From Elymus sibiricus (Eukaryota > Streptophyta > Magnoliopsida > Poales > Poaceae): 64,000 nucleotides of DNA. A program made the translations under genes and the position numbers. Every line of letters starts with the position of its first letter. Positions within the stretch are counted from its first letter, which is position 1. Positions 1 to 10,398 of this stretch are shown here, one piece after another. Under the pieces are notes generated by a model. The model saw only the letters and a program-made list of their open reading frames with translations, was not told the origin of the DNA and ran no database searches. The stretch is from positions 235,329,904-235,393,903 of the forward strand of contig CM077674.1 of assembly GCA_039707655.1 (NCBI GenBank). The letters run 5' to 3'.

Positions 1-2262
1 CCCAAGGACCACTTCCCGCTGCCCAGGATTGACCAAATAGTAGACTCCACCGCCGGGTGCGATCTGCTCTGCTTCCTGGATGCCTTCTCGGGCTATCATC
101 AGATCAAGATGGCCAAGGAAGATGAGGAGAAAACCGCCTTCATCACCCCCTGCGGAGTGTTCTGCTACGTGTGCATGCCCTTTGGCCTGAAGAGCGCGGG
201 GGCTACCTTCCAGAGGCTGATGCGCATCTGCCTGGGGTGCCAGATGGGGAGAAACGCGGAGGCATACGTCGACGACATTGTCATCAAAATGCGCGAGGCG
301 CGCACCCTCATTGAGGACCTGAAGGAAACCTTCGCCAACCTGCACAAGGTCAACCTCAAGCTCAACCCCGCCAAGTGCGTCTTCGGTGTCCCTTCCGGCA
401 AGCTCCTGGGTTTCCTGGTCTCCCATCGCGGCATCGAGGCCAACCTTGAGAAGGTCAAGGCCATCGAGGAGATGCGGCCGCCCCGCAGCCTCAAGGAGAT
501 GCGCATGGCGGGATGCATGGCCTCGCTCGGTCGCTTCATATCCAAGTTCGGCGAGCGAGCTCTGCCCTTCTTCAAGCTCATGAAGAGGTCTGGCCCCTTC
601 AAGTGGACCCCTGAGACCGACGCTGCCTTCGAGGACCTCAAGAGGCACCTCACGAGCCCTCCCGTCATGGTCGCCCCGCGCCCACGCGAGCGCCTGCTAC
701 TGTACTTGGCGGCCACTCCCCAAACGGCCAGTGCAGCCCTTGTGGCAGAGCGAGAGGAGCGAGTCCGCGTCAAGGAAAAGCCTGCCGAGCCTATGCTTGC
801 GGGTGCCGCGGAGACATCGTTGGAGCCCCTTAAGGCCCTGTCGGCGCCTGCCGAGGGCCCTCATCCGGAGGCCCCCGCGCCCCCTCCGGAGGCCTCTGGA
901 GCTCAGCCTCCGGAGGCCCCCATGGCGCCGGCTCCAGAGGCCCCCGCGGCGCAGCAGCCTGAGCCCCTCGGTGAGCACGACTTGGATACCACGGTCACGC
1001 GCCTCGTCGAGCAGTACCCCATGTAGCAGAAGCTCCTCCTGGAGCTCCTCATGGCCTCCAGGAAGCTACGCCACTACTTCCAGGGTCACCCAATCAGAGT
1101 GATCTCCTCCTACCCGCTGGAGCAAGTCCTACGGAGCCCAAATGCCACCGGCCGCGTCGCCGAATGGAACATCGAGTTGCAGCCTTTCGAGCTGGAGTTC
1201 CTCACCACCAAGACCATCAAGGGCGCGGGCTTGGCGGACTTCACGGCAGAGTGGACGGACACGCGTCAGGATGAGCCGCAGGAGTCGTCGTCCTTGCCCG
1301 AGGAAGCTACCTCCGGCGGCTGGAGCATGCACTTCGATGGGGCCTTCGCGCGCCAGGGCGCGGGGGCTGGGGTGGTTCTCACTACACCTACAGGCGACAA
1401 GCTTTACTACGCAGTGCAGCTCTGCTTCGGGCGCACCGATAAGGTCTCCAACAACATCGCCGAATATGAGGGTCTCATCGCCGGGCTCAAGGCCGCCATC
1501 ACGCTTGGAGTCAGGTGCATCATCATCAAGGGCGACTCGCAGCTCCTCGTCAATTTCTCTAACAAGAAGTACAAGCCGAAGGACGAGCACATGGCGGCCT
1601 ACCTGGAGGAGGTGCGCAAGCTCGAGAAGCGCTTCATGGGCATGGAGCTACAGCACATCCCCCGCAGCGATAATAGCAAGGCGGATGAAATCGCCAAGCG
1701 CGCTTCTCGCCGCGAGCTCCAGAGCCCCGGCGTCTTCGAGGAGTGGCTCCTGAAGCCTTCAGCGACGCCCCCGATCGCCAGCATCCCGGCGCCTCGCGAA
1801 GAGCTCCCTCCCGCACCACCCATGGGCGCACCAGACTGCGGACCAGCTTCAGGCGCTCGCCTGCTGCTGGCGCTCGAGCCGCAGCCTGAAAGCTCGACCG
1901 CGGAGATCAAGGCCTATCTGGAGGGCGGCGTCCTCCCGAAGATCGACGCGGAAGCAGAGCGCGTTGTCCGCCAGGCCGCGCTCTACCACTTGAGGGAGGG
2001 TGACATGTACCGCCACTGCCCGAACGGAGTCGCGCTGCGGTGCATCTCCAAGGAGCAAGGCCGCGAGCTGCTCGCCGACATCCACGGAGGCGACTACGGC
2101 CATCACTCGTCCTCGCGCACTCTCGCAGGTAAGGCATTCCGCAGCGGTTTCTACTGGCCCACAACGCTCGAGGATGCCACGGAGCTAGTCCAGGCATGCG
2201 AGGCCTGCCAGTTCCACGCCAAGCAGATCTACCAGCCGGCACAAGGGCTCCAAACCATCCCC
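1..2262 (+). pseudogene. pol: gypsy pol fragment: reverse transcriptase and tandem RNase H domains, with in-frame stop
   Basis: Frame 1 is open from the first base. Reverse transcriptase occupies roughly the first 200 codons: the FLDAFSGYHQI block near 75-110, the FCYVCMPFGLKSAGATFQ block near 160-210 and the catalytic YVDDIVIK block near 265-288 are all present. The region after about 640 matches the classical RNase H, but a TAG at 1024-1026 interrupts it just before a conserved stretch that resumes in the same frame (LLMASRKLRHYF, 1048-1083). A second RNase H-like domain follows at about 1320-1710, with FDGAF, the acidic NIAEYEGLIAGLKAA block, GDSQLLV and DNSKADEIAK. The zinc-binding part of integrase starts near 2090 (H-H then CEACQ). 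One missing base in the run at about 2257-2264 shifts the rest into another frame. A Pro/Ala-rich insert lies at about 800-960. Confidence 0.85.
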
Positions 2263-3131
2263 TCTCGTGGCCCTTCGCGGTCTGGGGGCTGGATATCCTC
2301 GGACCTTTCCCTCGCGCGGCTGGCGGCTACCGCTTCCTCTACGTCGCCATCGACAAGTTCACCAAGTGGGCAGAGGTGGAGCCTGTCCGGACCATTCCGG
2401 CAGGATCAGCGGTCAAGTTCATCAAGGGCCTGGTGTGCCGCTTTGGCGTCCCCAGCCGCATCATCACGGACAACGGCACGCAGTTCACCAGCGGCCAGTT
2501 CAAGACCTACTGCGCCAGCATCGGCACGCAGATCTGCTTCGCCTCCGTGGCACACCCTCGAAGCAATGGCCAGGCCGAGCGCGCCAACGCAGAGGTCCTC
2601 AAGGGCCTCAAGACTAGGAGCTTCAAGAAGCAGCTCGCGGCATGCGGCAAGGGCTGGCTGGAGGAGCTCCCTTCAGTGCTATGGTCCATCCGCAGCACGG
2701 CGACCAAGCCCACCGGCGAGACTCCCTTCTTCCTCGTCTACGGGGCAGAAGCGGTTCTCCCAGCCGAGGTCAAGCACTGGTCCCCGCGGGTCTTGGCTTT
2801 CGACGAGTCTCGTCAAGATGGCCTGCGGGAGGATGACCTGCTTTTCCTCGAAGGGGCGCGCCACCAGGCCGCCCTTCGTGCGACAAGGTACCAGCAGGCG
2901 TTGCGTCGCTATCACAGCTGCAACATACGCCCCCGCACCCTCGAGGCGGGCGACCTTGTCCTGCGCTGGATCCTCTCCAGAGAGGGACTCCACAAACTCT
3001 CACCCATGTGGGAGGGCCCTTTCAGGGTCACGCGCATCTCCCGGCCCGGCGCGGCACGGCTCGAAACGGAGGAGGGTGTTCCGTTACAAAACACATGGAA
3101 CATCCAACATCTCCGCAAGTTCTATCCGTGA
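2263..3131 (+). pseudogene. pol: gypsy integrase core and C-terminal domain (frameshifted from the upstream pol)
   Basis: This is the continuation of the same polyprotein after the frameshift near 2260; the first methionine in this frame (2196) is an artefact of reading upstream of the shift. The DDE catalytic core is visible: the first D in VWGLDILGPF (about 2277-2306), the second in RIITDNGTQF (about 2457-2486), and the E in RSNGQAERAN (about 2559-2588). After the core come LWSIRSTATKPTGETPF and VYGAEAVLP, then a C-terminal GPFRVTRI module and a final WNIQHLRKFYP that is typical for the end of plant gypsy integrases. The reading frame ends at the TGA at 3129-3131. All three catalytic residues are intact, so the frameshift alone separates this part from the reverse transcriptase. 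Confidence 0.87.
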
Positions 3132-4012
3132 CCTCACGGATACGAACGAAATGGAGTTGTACACGCTCTGGAGCTCCCTCTACCAGCGCTACCGTCGGCA
3201 CGCGGGAGCTCCCTCCCACTCTCATGGAAGCCCCATGCTCCGTGCTGGTGGATACCCCATGCTCTGCGCTGGCGGACGCCCCATGCTACGCGCTGGCGGC
3301 CTACTTACTTGAGGGGCCCACGGCCATCACATCCTCAAAAGCTGACCCGTGTCGAACACGGCAGCGCCTATCTTTTCTGTTGTACAATGAATCTATTTCA
3401 TGCATCAGTAAAGCCTACTTCCTAATAGCAACCGGTGCTCTTGCAGCTAAGTTTGCCTCGGGAGGCGCGCTTGCGAACTCCCCCCGTGTGTCTTACGCAA
3501 GCGGGGCTGGGCACGGTGCCTGTGCTCGGGTCAGTCCCAGCAGTGCTACAAAACCCAAGTGACTGAGCTCTCGCTCGCGGGACGGCTCCCGTGCACGTCA
3601 CCTCACCAGGTCCCTGGTGCTCTTGCCTCCTCGCGTAACACCCACAGGCGGCCTCGCGAGCGCGCCCCGCCGCGTTACTTGCAAAGACTTGGTAATTTCC
3701 CTAGTGCAGGGCCTCAAGAGCCTCAGGAGCCCCACCCTCGGGAGGCCTCGCGGTCGGCGCCCCGCGGATGAAAGGCTTCGCGAGGAACCGCGCCTCGCGT
3801 GCAACGCCTCGCGAAGGGCTCGCCCCAAGCTGAGCGTCGACAAAGGAGCTAAGTCTAAGCGCCCCTCGGGTCTTTTTCTTCTCGTTTCTCTCTCGTGGCG
3901 TCCTGATTTCCTTGGCACAAGCCGCCTGCGCGTCAAGGGGGGGACCCTGAGCAACGCGCCTCAGGGACTCCTACTAGCCCTAAGAGCCCTACACCCTCTG
4001 GCCTTGCCGAGC
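3132..4012. other. gypsy 3' spacer between integrase and the antisense ORF
   Basis: GC-rich, no credible coding sequence. It contains three imperfect tandem copies of a roughly 24-bp unit around CCCCATGCTCCGTGCTGG at about 3228-3302, and many CCTCGCGAGG-type short palindromic words between 3540 and 3850. A plus-strand open frame runs over 3008-3562 but crosses the integrase stop in another frame and looks like noise. Confidence 0.6.
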
Positions 4013-5020
4013 TCACGCTCTGGGCATCCCAGTGACGGTGTAGCCTGTCCCGGGGGCTGGGTTCCAGCAACGCAGGGCACAAAGGCAATGTAAAGGGAAA
4101 TAAAGGCCTCGAGAGGAAAATGGAAACACATTAAACATCGAGTACTTAACAATAAAAGTGTTGCGCAAATGTCTCACGCCCCCAGGGGCTACATCGATCC
4201 AATACAGAAAAAAAGAAGAAAGAGGGCCGGCCGCAGCGCCATCATCCCCAAGGATCCGCATCGAGCTCCGCACGCGCCTAATCAGAGTCTTCATCCTCGT
4301 CCTTGACGCGGGGGAACTGTCGTCGCTCCCGCTTCCATCGGGGGAGGCGACACCGTCGTCGCTGTTGTCCTCGCTGGAGGAGCCGCTGTAGCTGCCGTCC
4401 TCGCTCTCCACGCAGCACTCCAGGCGGCTGCCAGAAACCCCGAAGATCTTCAGGAAGAGGGTGGCGGCTCTGTCATACTTGAAGTGGAGAAGGTGCCCCC
4501 GCTTCAGGCCCCGAGCGAGGGCAAAGGACTTCCACCCCTACTTCAAGAACATGAAGCCGGAGGGGGTGAACTCTGCCGCTACCCAGGAGGGGCCGTTGCA
4601 GCAGCCGTCCGCCTGCAGCCACAGGCCCAGGGGCGCGCGCTCCTCCATCTCCCTAGCGAACGAGTCCGGGAGCCGAAGCCAGGTGCAGGGCGAGCGGTGC
4701 ATGTCTACGACGAACTCGTGGGTCGCCTCCGCCGAGTGCCTCCCCGCCTGGGGAGGAAGAGCGGCGGAACCACCGCGGCCTCCGCGCCCGCGAGCGGCAC
4801 CTCTTCCACGACCACGAGTCGCGCCCGTTCCGCGGGTGCTGGGGCCGGCCTCCGCGCCGGCGGCCGCGGAACGCGCCCGACCCCGAGGAGGAACCCTCGT
4901 CGTCGTGGACGAACCGCGGGCCCGGCCTCTACCCCTCACCGCCATCGGCTTCGGCGGCTCCACCTTCTCTGCCGTCCTCTTCCCTTTCTTGGCCGCGGAG
5001 AGCTTCCTGGGGGGAACCAT
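4013..5020 (-). pseudogene. antisense ORF of Tat-like retrotransposon with a B3-like DNA-binding domain, one internal stop
   Basis: The minus-strand frame starts at an ATG at 5020 in a strong context (GCCATGG) and stays in one frame to 4013, except for a TAG at 4538-4540. Upstream codons to 5149 are also open, but the 5020 start has the better context. The product would have a basic lysine/arginine-rich N-terminus (KKGKR near residue 12), an RG-rich segment to about residue 90, then a block resembling a plant B3 domain at about residues 102-205: LRLPDSFAREM, SWVAAEF, FMF, then after the stop GWKSFALARGLKRGHLLHFK and LKIFGVSG. An acidic Ser/Asp-rich tail (SSSEDNSDD) follows. The pattern P-x-x-F, GWxxF, GHxLxF and KIFxxSG fits REM-type B3 folds; the match is from recall of the pattern, not a search. 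Antisense ORFs are known in Tat elements, but their role is unknown. The stop falls in the middle of the B3-like fold. Confidence 0.68.
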
Positions 5021-5317
5021 GGCCGCGGCGGTGACGGACGGAGAGATTGGTGGAGAGGTTGGAAGTTGGAGAGGAATGGAGAGCCAGGGAGTTGGTCGCA
5101 AGGCAGGCTGGGGGCGGAGTGAAGGGGCAATGGAATGCCCACACCCCACGCGGGCAGGTTTTATCGTCGAGGCGGCGGTTTTTGAGGGGTCGCAGGGAGT
5201 GGAGGCGCCGCGCCCGCAAAGGCCGCCACGCGTAGCCTCTGGGCCCGACGGCTCAATGGGCCCCGCGGTGCTTCATCCCCAACGGGCGGGACGCGCGCGC
5301 CGCGGGCCCGGGGCTAC

Positions 5318-6209
5318 TGTCGGCCCAGTGGGAACCAGGGTACCACGGTCCGTCTGCCTCTGGCCCAGGAGGCGGCGCATGGGCCGGCCCAGGCAAGATG
5401 GCCCTAGGGCCGTCGCCCGGGAGGGGTCGCCTCGCGAGGCGCCTCATCGTGAGGCCATTCCCTGGCGAGGCCGGCAAGCCCCGGATCGCTTCGTGAGGCA
5501 ATCCCTCGGGAGGCCGCCTTGCGGGGCGTGGCGCACGGTGCCGGCCTCGGGACGGCCGGCTCGTCACGTGGGTGACGCCCCGACGACAGGGCGAGGACAG
5601 CAGGGTACAGCTCCGGGGCAGCAGGATGCAGATCAGGCGGGTTTCCATTCTGGTGATAGGGGAGCAGTGGCATCTGCCTTTCCCCCGAAGGGAGCCCCAA
5701 GATATTTCCTCTTTGGTGAAGGAGGATCGGGACGGATCAGCATGCCAGGATGGAGGTCATCGCCAAGCCCACCGGCGCGTCACAAGGAGCTGCTTTATCA
5801 GGCGGAGACCACCTTTAGTCAGGATAAGCCTGCGCTCTTGTCCCCCTTTTGAATTGCCGCCCTGTGGCAACCCTTTCCCGCTCATATTTTCGGGGAAGAG
5901 GACCAAGGCACTACAAAGGGGTAGGGCTGCTTCCATGTAAGGGGATCGACTCATTCTCCCCTACACCTCGTGTACTTGGAGCCACAAGCTCTCGATACAG
6001 AGCAATCCAACACAGGCAGGAGTAGGGTGTTACACCGCACGGTGGCCCGAACCTGGGTAGCTCGCGCGTCCCCTCCGTGTCCGGTGAGAGCCAGCGAGTC
6101 CGTCGTGTCCCCGTCGTAGTCCCGTCGTAGGCTGCCAAGCAAAGTCCCCCAGAGTTCGAATCCTAAGTTCTTAGAGAAGTTTCTTGGACGCAGATCCTAG
6201 ACTCCGACA
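5318..6209 (+). repeat. 3' LTR of the gypsy element
   Basis: The segment begins TGTCGG at 5318 and ends CCGACA at 6209 (892 bp), a perfect 6-bp terminal inverted repeat with the required TG...CA ends. The bases before it (GGGCCCGGGGCTAC, ending 5317) are purine-poor compared with a classical polypurine tract but sit at the expected place. Inside are short CCTCGCGAGGC-like words. The last 280 bp, with the CCCCTACACCTCGTGTACTT stretch, resemble the 3' side of LTRs I recall from wheat gypsy elements. The 5' LTR lies outside the window, so LTR identity cannot be measured. Confidence 0.75.
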
Positions 6210-6550
6210 GTATTGCTAGAAAATATATATGTGATGTGCACTGAGATTTCAAATATATAACAGCAGTGATACAACACACTGTTTCCCTTGCTATCGATGA
6301 TCACTTGAATTAGCGTACCTTATAATAATATTTCTATCTTGGCACCATGAGTGTTGCTTAGTGGCAATCTTAGCTCCGCCGAAGGTAATAGTGATGCACC
6401 TTTGCCAAGAAGGTTCTTTCCTGTTCAATGCAATGACAGAACGCTGAAACATCATGGTGTCCATGCTAAAAGACAATGATTGGCTTCTTATTGTTGTATC
6501 CTCTTGGGGAATAGCTTTTGGAAACCATGATATATATATATATAGAAAGT
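6210..6550. other. AT-rich intergenic DNA, nothing recognised
   Basis: No ORF above background, no terminal repeats. It ends in a short TA microsatellite at 6531-6544 that directly precedes the MITE at 6551. Confidence 0.5.
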
Positions 6551-6919
6551 CTATTCATCACCCAGGGTGCAGAATAAATTATTCTTCATCCGAGATAATC
6601 TTACGATCATTTCATAAATAAATTATATTTGAAATACAAATAATTACATTCATATTGATTCACTACGTAAAATTTGGCATAAGGAAAAAAATATAGGTCA
6701 TAAGACCAAAAAAATTACATTTTATGTACATTTTACACTATGTTTTTACATTTGTAAATTTATGAAACATAAAATATTTTTACGGCGATTATATATTTTC
6801 TTATGTTCTCTTTTTACGTCTAAAATAAGACAAAATTTACGGAACGTAAAATTACGGTGCATTGACGTTAAAATAGAGGGGGTGAAGAATAACTATTCCT
6901 CACACATGGTGACAAATAG
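6551..6919. mobile_element. MITE-like element with about 40-bp imperfect terminal inverted repeats
   Basis: The left end CTATTCATCACCC...TTATTCTTCATCC (6551-6591) matches the inverted right end (about 6876-6919, which contains GGGTGAAGAATAA and GGTGACAAATAG) with a few mismatches and small gaps. The interior is AT-rich and non-coding. The flanks are TA microsatellites on both sides, so a target duplication cannot be read reliably. The superfamily is not clear. Confidence 0.55.
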
Positions 6920-6923
6920 TCAA

Positions 6924-6925
<2 letters not shown>

Positions 6926-6975
<50 letters not shown>
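6926..6975. repeat. (TA)n microsatellite, about 25 repeats
   Basis: An uninterrupted alternating TA run directly right of the MITE. Tyr-Ile repeat ORFs called across it on both strands are artefacts. Confidence 0.95.
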
Positions 6976-6978
<3 letters not shown>

Positions 6979-8225
6979 AAAATAATAATAATATTATATT
7001 TATTATATATCAGATATTTTTTTTTCTTGACTATATGTGCGGATGGTATCAGTGTACGCGGATAAGTCGCGCTTGATATTCTGTTCACTATTCACAATTA
7101 TTTGCTTTACTATTCGGTACTATTGGCGTTACTATTTGCTACTATTTCAATAATTTGCGCGTGTCTGGTTATTAACACGACTAATATTTGCTTATCTTAA
7201 ACCAATATGCAGGATCTATTAAGACTGGCGAGGTCTGTTTGTGCTGCGTTTGTGAAATTGCTACTCGGTACTCACCATATTTGTCATTATGTTATATCAG
7301 ATGTACCTAGTTACGTTCACTTGATGCTTTTAATTGCAAATTTATAGGTTAAATTCTTATCGTCTTCCCAGGCAGTTCCACCCGAAGGGAACACTTTTCT
7401 ACGGCCACAAGGTTCTCATTCAAACGTCACTCTGGGCTACACAGAGAACTACACACGCAGAAGTTTCTCCTATAGGATCCCTAGCATAAGAACTCTTCCC
7501 GTAAATTCATAAATAAAAACATCAAGTGAAACTAAGAAACTACATCATTTCAACAACATAATTTACATATGGTTTTCCCTTTCGAAAAAACCCCGAAGGG
7601 ATTACACACAAACTAGGAAATTACCTTAATATTCCTGGCGAGCTCAGCGCCTTCTTGGCTATTCTACTAAGTAGTGGTGGTGGCTAATCAACTAAGCAAG
7701 GGAGCTGGCTTTCACACGAGAGCTTCGCTCGTCTGGTGGTGTCTTCGTCTGTCTCTGGTTGTTCCGTGTTTGGTTGTTCCGTCTTTCCTTCCCATGGCCA
7801 GCGTCTTCTTTTATAGGCGAGGGATGGCTGCGAGGGAGCCTTCGGGAGCCTGCCTTCACTTATTTATTTTACATACGGTAGCATGCACGCGTGTCCTAGT
7901 AGGGTACATGCGTGTCCTTCTAGGATATGGATAAGTGCGAGAGAGAGTGCCCGACAATCTTCAATCTTCAGGAATCTTCTCTTTTTTCACGTGGGCATTG
8001 TCTCTCGGTGGATAATTGGCTTGCCTACAGTGTCTTCTAACATATGAGCAATATGCAGAGATTGCTCACATCGTTGGCTTGATCTTGAACTGCGCCTTCT
8101 TCTTCGATGCAATATTCTGGCATCTGATGCATGACAAACTCTTTTTTTATGTGGGGGATCTTCCCCGCCAATATAATTGATAACACCTTATCAATATTCC
8201 CAACTATAGCAACAAAATAATTAAA

Positions 8226-8230
<5 letters not shown>
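6976..8230. other. intergenic DNA with possible retroelement debris
   Basis: No credible gene. Two weak signals: a TGGTATCAGTG word at 7050-7060 on the plus strand, which resembles the initiator-tRNA primer-binding site of many plant retroelements, and a good TATA word on the minus strand (CTATAAAAGAAG, complement of about 7807-7818) followed by a long non-coding leader-like stretch. The two signals point in opposite directions, so they do not define one element. Confidence 0.3.

Positions 8231-8279
<49 letters not shown>
8231..8279. repeat. (TA)n microsatellite
   Basis: About 24 TA repeats. The minus-strand Tyr-Ile ORF across it is not a gene. Confidence 0.95.
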
Positions 8280-8281
<2 letters not shown>

Positions 8282-8400
8282 GCGATAGATGCTTAATATA
8301 AGTTGCCATATTAATGGGTAGAGCAATCAAAGATCCATAATTTATATCCCTTTTAAATAAAGATAATATTCACTCATTATTTATTGGTTTTATTTTCAGG

Positions 8401-8560
8401 TCATAAATCACTTCTTTTGTTGAAGGAAGAGACTCCATTTGCTGCTGAGGACCAAATCGCACTAACCAATCGGTTTACTTGGTTAGAAGAAATTGAGAAA
8501 AGGGAGCATCTTACACCTAATAGGAAGTGGTGGTCTAATCCTAATCTCACCCAATAGACG
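8401..8560 (+). pseudogene. exon-like coding fragment, unidentified
   Basis: After an acceptor-like TATTTTCAG ending at 8399-8400, one frame stays open for about 50 codons with a protein-like composition: SLLLKEETPFAAEDQ, TNRFTWLEEIEKREH and NRKWWSNPN are visible, and a TAG follows at the end. I do not recognise the family. It may be an exon of a broken host gene or a fragment carried by the Helitron whose 3' end lies at 11897. Three more exon-like pieces lie downstream on the same strand. Confidence 0.35.
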
Positions 8561-9423
8561 TATATTACTACAAAATTTGCTTGCATGCCGCCGCCTATAT
8601 TTTTCATAACTATCATAACCTTTTTAGATCAAGCATGTCGTGCATTACATTTCATTATGTATACTGCAACTTCAAACCACAATGCCTCTGTATGTAACAT
8701 CTGTATGCTCACTATATTTTTTGGAATTGAATTATGTATTCAAAGCTACTATTCAGCATAGACATCGTTTAAAAATCATACAATGGACAAAATGTATATG
8801 TACCCTTCTGTTTGAATATATGGCTATAAATGGATTAACTGAGCTAAAGGCAGTGCCTTTTCATACGAATATATGTGTACCACATCTTTCAGATAATCAT
8901 ATGTTATATAGAACATTAGTTTTCATGCCAATCTTGCTGATCCATTCATGTATAGTTTTCCAGTGTACTTGCAAACTAGAGATCAATTATGTATGCTTGC
9001 AAATTGATAGAATTTCATCATCGCTCTATCTTTTTTCCACCATTTGCTGTGTCCTGTAGCTTTCATAGCTTTCTGGGTATAAACTACATGCAGCTAGCAG
9101 TAAATTATTTCTTAAGATTAATCTATCAATACTGTGTATACATTGTTGGCATAACTTGATGCTCAGTCTTGTGGCTGACTTCGGGCAGAAAGACTGGTCC
9201 TAAATCCGAAGTTCATTGGTGGAGTTAGAGCAATCCGTTGCGACACAATCTTGGATGATGTTATTCTTTGATCAAGTTATGATCTTTGACTGCAGTATAA
9301 ATTATAGATAGCTAATCTAAGCTATTCATGGTTGGGTTTTCCATAGGTTTCTATCAGTTATTATTTATCCTCTCAATTATGTTGAGGTGAATGTAGCTGC
9401 TGGTCATACTTTATCAATATAGG

Positions 9424-9471
9424 TGGATGAAACAGATTATGAAGACAATGTACCTGAAGATGGTTTCTCAG
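9424..9471 (+). pseudogene. exon-like fragment, acidic (VDETDYEDNVPEDGFS)
   Basis: A 48-base open stretch with AG before it and GTATGAG after it, both acceptable plant splice signals. It encodes a strongly acidic 16-residue piece. Too short to identify; it is reported because it lines up with neighbouring exon-like pieces on the same strand. Confidence 0.28.
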
Positions 9472-9740
9472 TATGAGAATCTGATTAACATTCTCTTCAA
9501 GAAAAAAGGTAAATTGTTTGTATGTCATTAACCCTTTCCTGTGAAGATTCAGAATCATAAAAGATAATATTGAGGTATGTTCTGCAAGGGATTCAAATGG
9601 AATTGAATATACAGAAGGGCTAGAAAAACAAATAAAATATGTCTTGGCCATTACTAGAAGCAGCATATCCATAGCCAGGCCCATCTGAAAACACATGAAG
9701 AACCATAGGCTTCTATACCAGCTGCTTTATTCTTGAGGTG

Positions 9741-9941
9741 TCAAGCGTGAGCAGCGACATAGTGGCGCAGGAACGTGTCAGTCGCCGCGTGAGGCGCACT
9801 TGCAATCTCAGTTTCCAAATTCTGACCAAGCAGCAATCTAGAATTTATATTTGAATGCTTGATTTTATTCCATGATGGTTGATTTAGTAGAGCAGGAGGT
9901 GTACCAGCTGTTTGAAGGATATCAGGTGGCCGCTGCTGCAT
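9741..9941 (-). other. minus-strand ORF with protein-like composition, unidentified
   Basis: A 66-codon minus-strand frame contains PPALLNQPSWNKIKH, SRLLLGQNLETEI and TDTFLRHYVAAHA, which looks more like real protein than the surrounding noise. There is no family I recognise. Its orientation is opposite to the exon-like pieces at 8401, 10169 and 10312; mixed orientation is common among gene fragments carried by Helitrons, but chance is also possible. Confidence 0.25.
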
Positions 9942-10168
9942 GGAGGCTGTTTATTTCCTTGCTGTTGTTCAACTTTGTCACCATGGTCTCTTACGCCTAC
10001 TCATCGGGTAAATAACTCTGTATCCTCAAACTCTCCCCTCTATATAATTTAACTCAAATAGCCAGTTCAAATCGTTGATGTTATGTACACACTTTCATCA
10101 AGCTAGATTTGTTGCACGTGTAAGTAAATTGGGTTTGACTAATCTTGATTTCTTTCAACAATTTTAGT

Positions 10169-10398
10169 CCTTCAAGTCTTCAATAGAAGAAAAAAAATCT
10201 GATGCACACTGTGGACAATCATGGAGAGATGAAATAGATGATGGTTAATAACAGTTACTATTATTATCCTCTTTTGCCATATTTTACATTCTCATATAAT
10301 TTTGTGTGTGAGCCGGTAGAGAAAATAGACCAAGATCTACCAGTCACTCATACAGATGCTTCGCTATTTGAGAACCACCGGACCAAGCATTCAGCTTA
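10169..10398 (+). pseudogene. two exon-like fragments around a short intron, unidentified
   Basis: The first piece (about 10169-10243) follows a CTTCAAG acceptor-like site and reads SSIEEKKSDAHCGQSWRDE, ending before GTTAATAAC. The second (about 10312-10398) reads EPVEKIDQDLPVTHTDASLF and then ENHRTKHSA before a TAA. The 60-70 bp between them is AT-rich and intron-like in size. The product is not recognised. These pieces, with the one at 8401, suggest the 3' part of a multi-exon plant gene, either a decayed resident gene or a captured fragment. Confidence 0.35.

Larger units (their letters stand above)
1..6209 (+). mobile_element. Ty3/gypsy LTR retrotransposon, Tat-like, 3' part (5' end outside window)
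   Basis: The order of parts is reverse transcriptase, RNase H, a second RNase H-like domain, integrase, a GC-rich spacer, an antisense ORF and a 3' LTR. Two RNase H regions in tandem and an antisense ORF between integrase and the 3' LTR are known hallmarks of the Tat lineage of plant gypsy elements (the maize Grande and Cinful group). The element enters the window already inside the reverse transcriptase, so its 5' LTR, gag and protease are not visible. The element ends at 6209 with CCGACA, the inverted match of the LTR start TGTCGG at 5318. The 3' target duplication would be the bases directly after 6209 (GTATT), but the partner copy is off-window. Coding parts carry one in-frame stop, one frameshift, and one stop in the antisense ORF, so this copy is not autonomous. 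GC content is far above that of the following 6 kb. Confidence 0.88.

Noticed and set aside
165..1753. Long antisense and alternate-frame ORFs over the gypsy pol
   Set aside because: They are Arg/Ser-rich shadows of a GC-rich coding strand; the plus frame has all the polymerase motifs.
3129..3562. Plus-strand ORF continuing past the integrase end
   Set aside because: It is in a different frame from integrase, made of short tandem repeats, and has no motif.
6762..7088. ORFs with Tyr-Ile repeats on both strands
   Set aside because: They are translations of a TA microsatellite.
7046..7930. Possible endogenous pararetrovirus or LTR promoter
   Set aside because: The primer-site-like word and the TATA word are on opposite strands and no viral coding domain is near.
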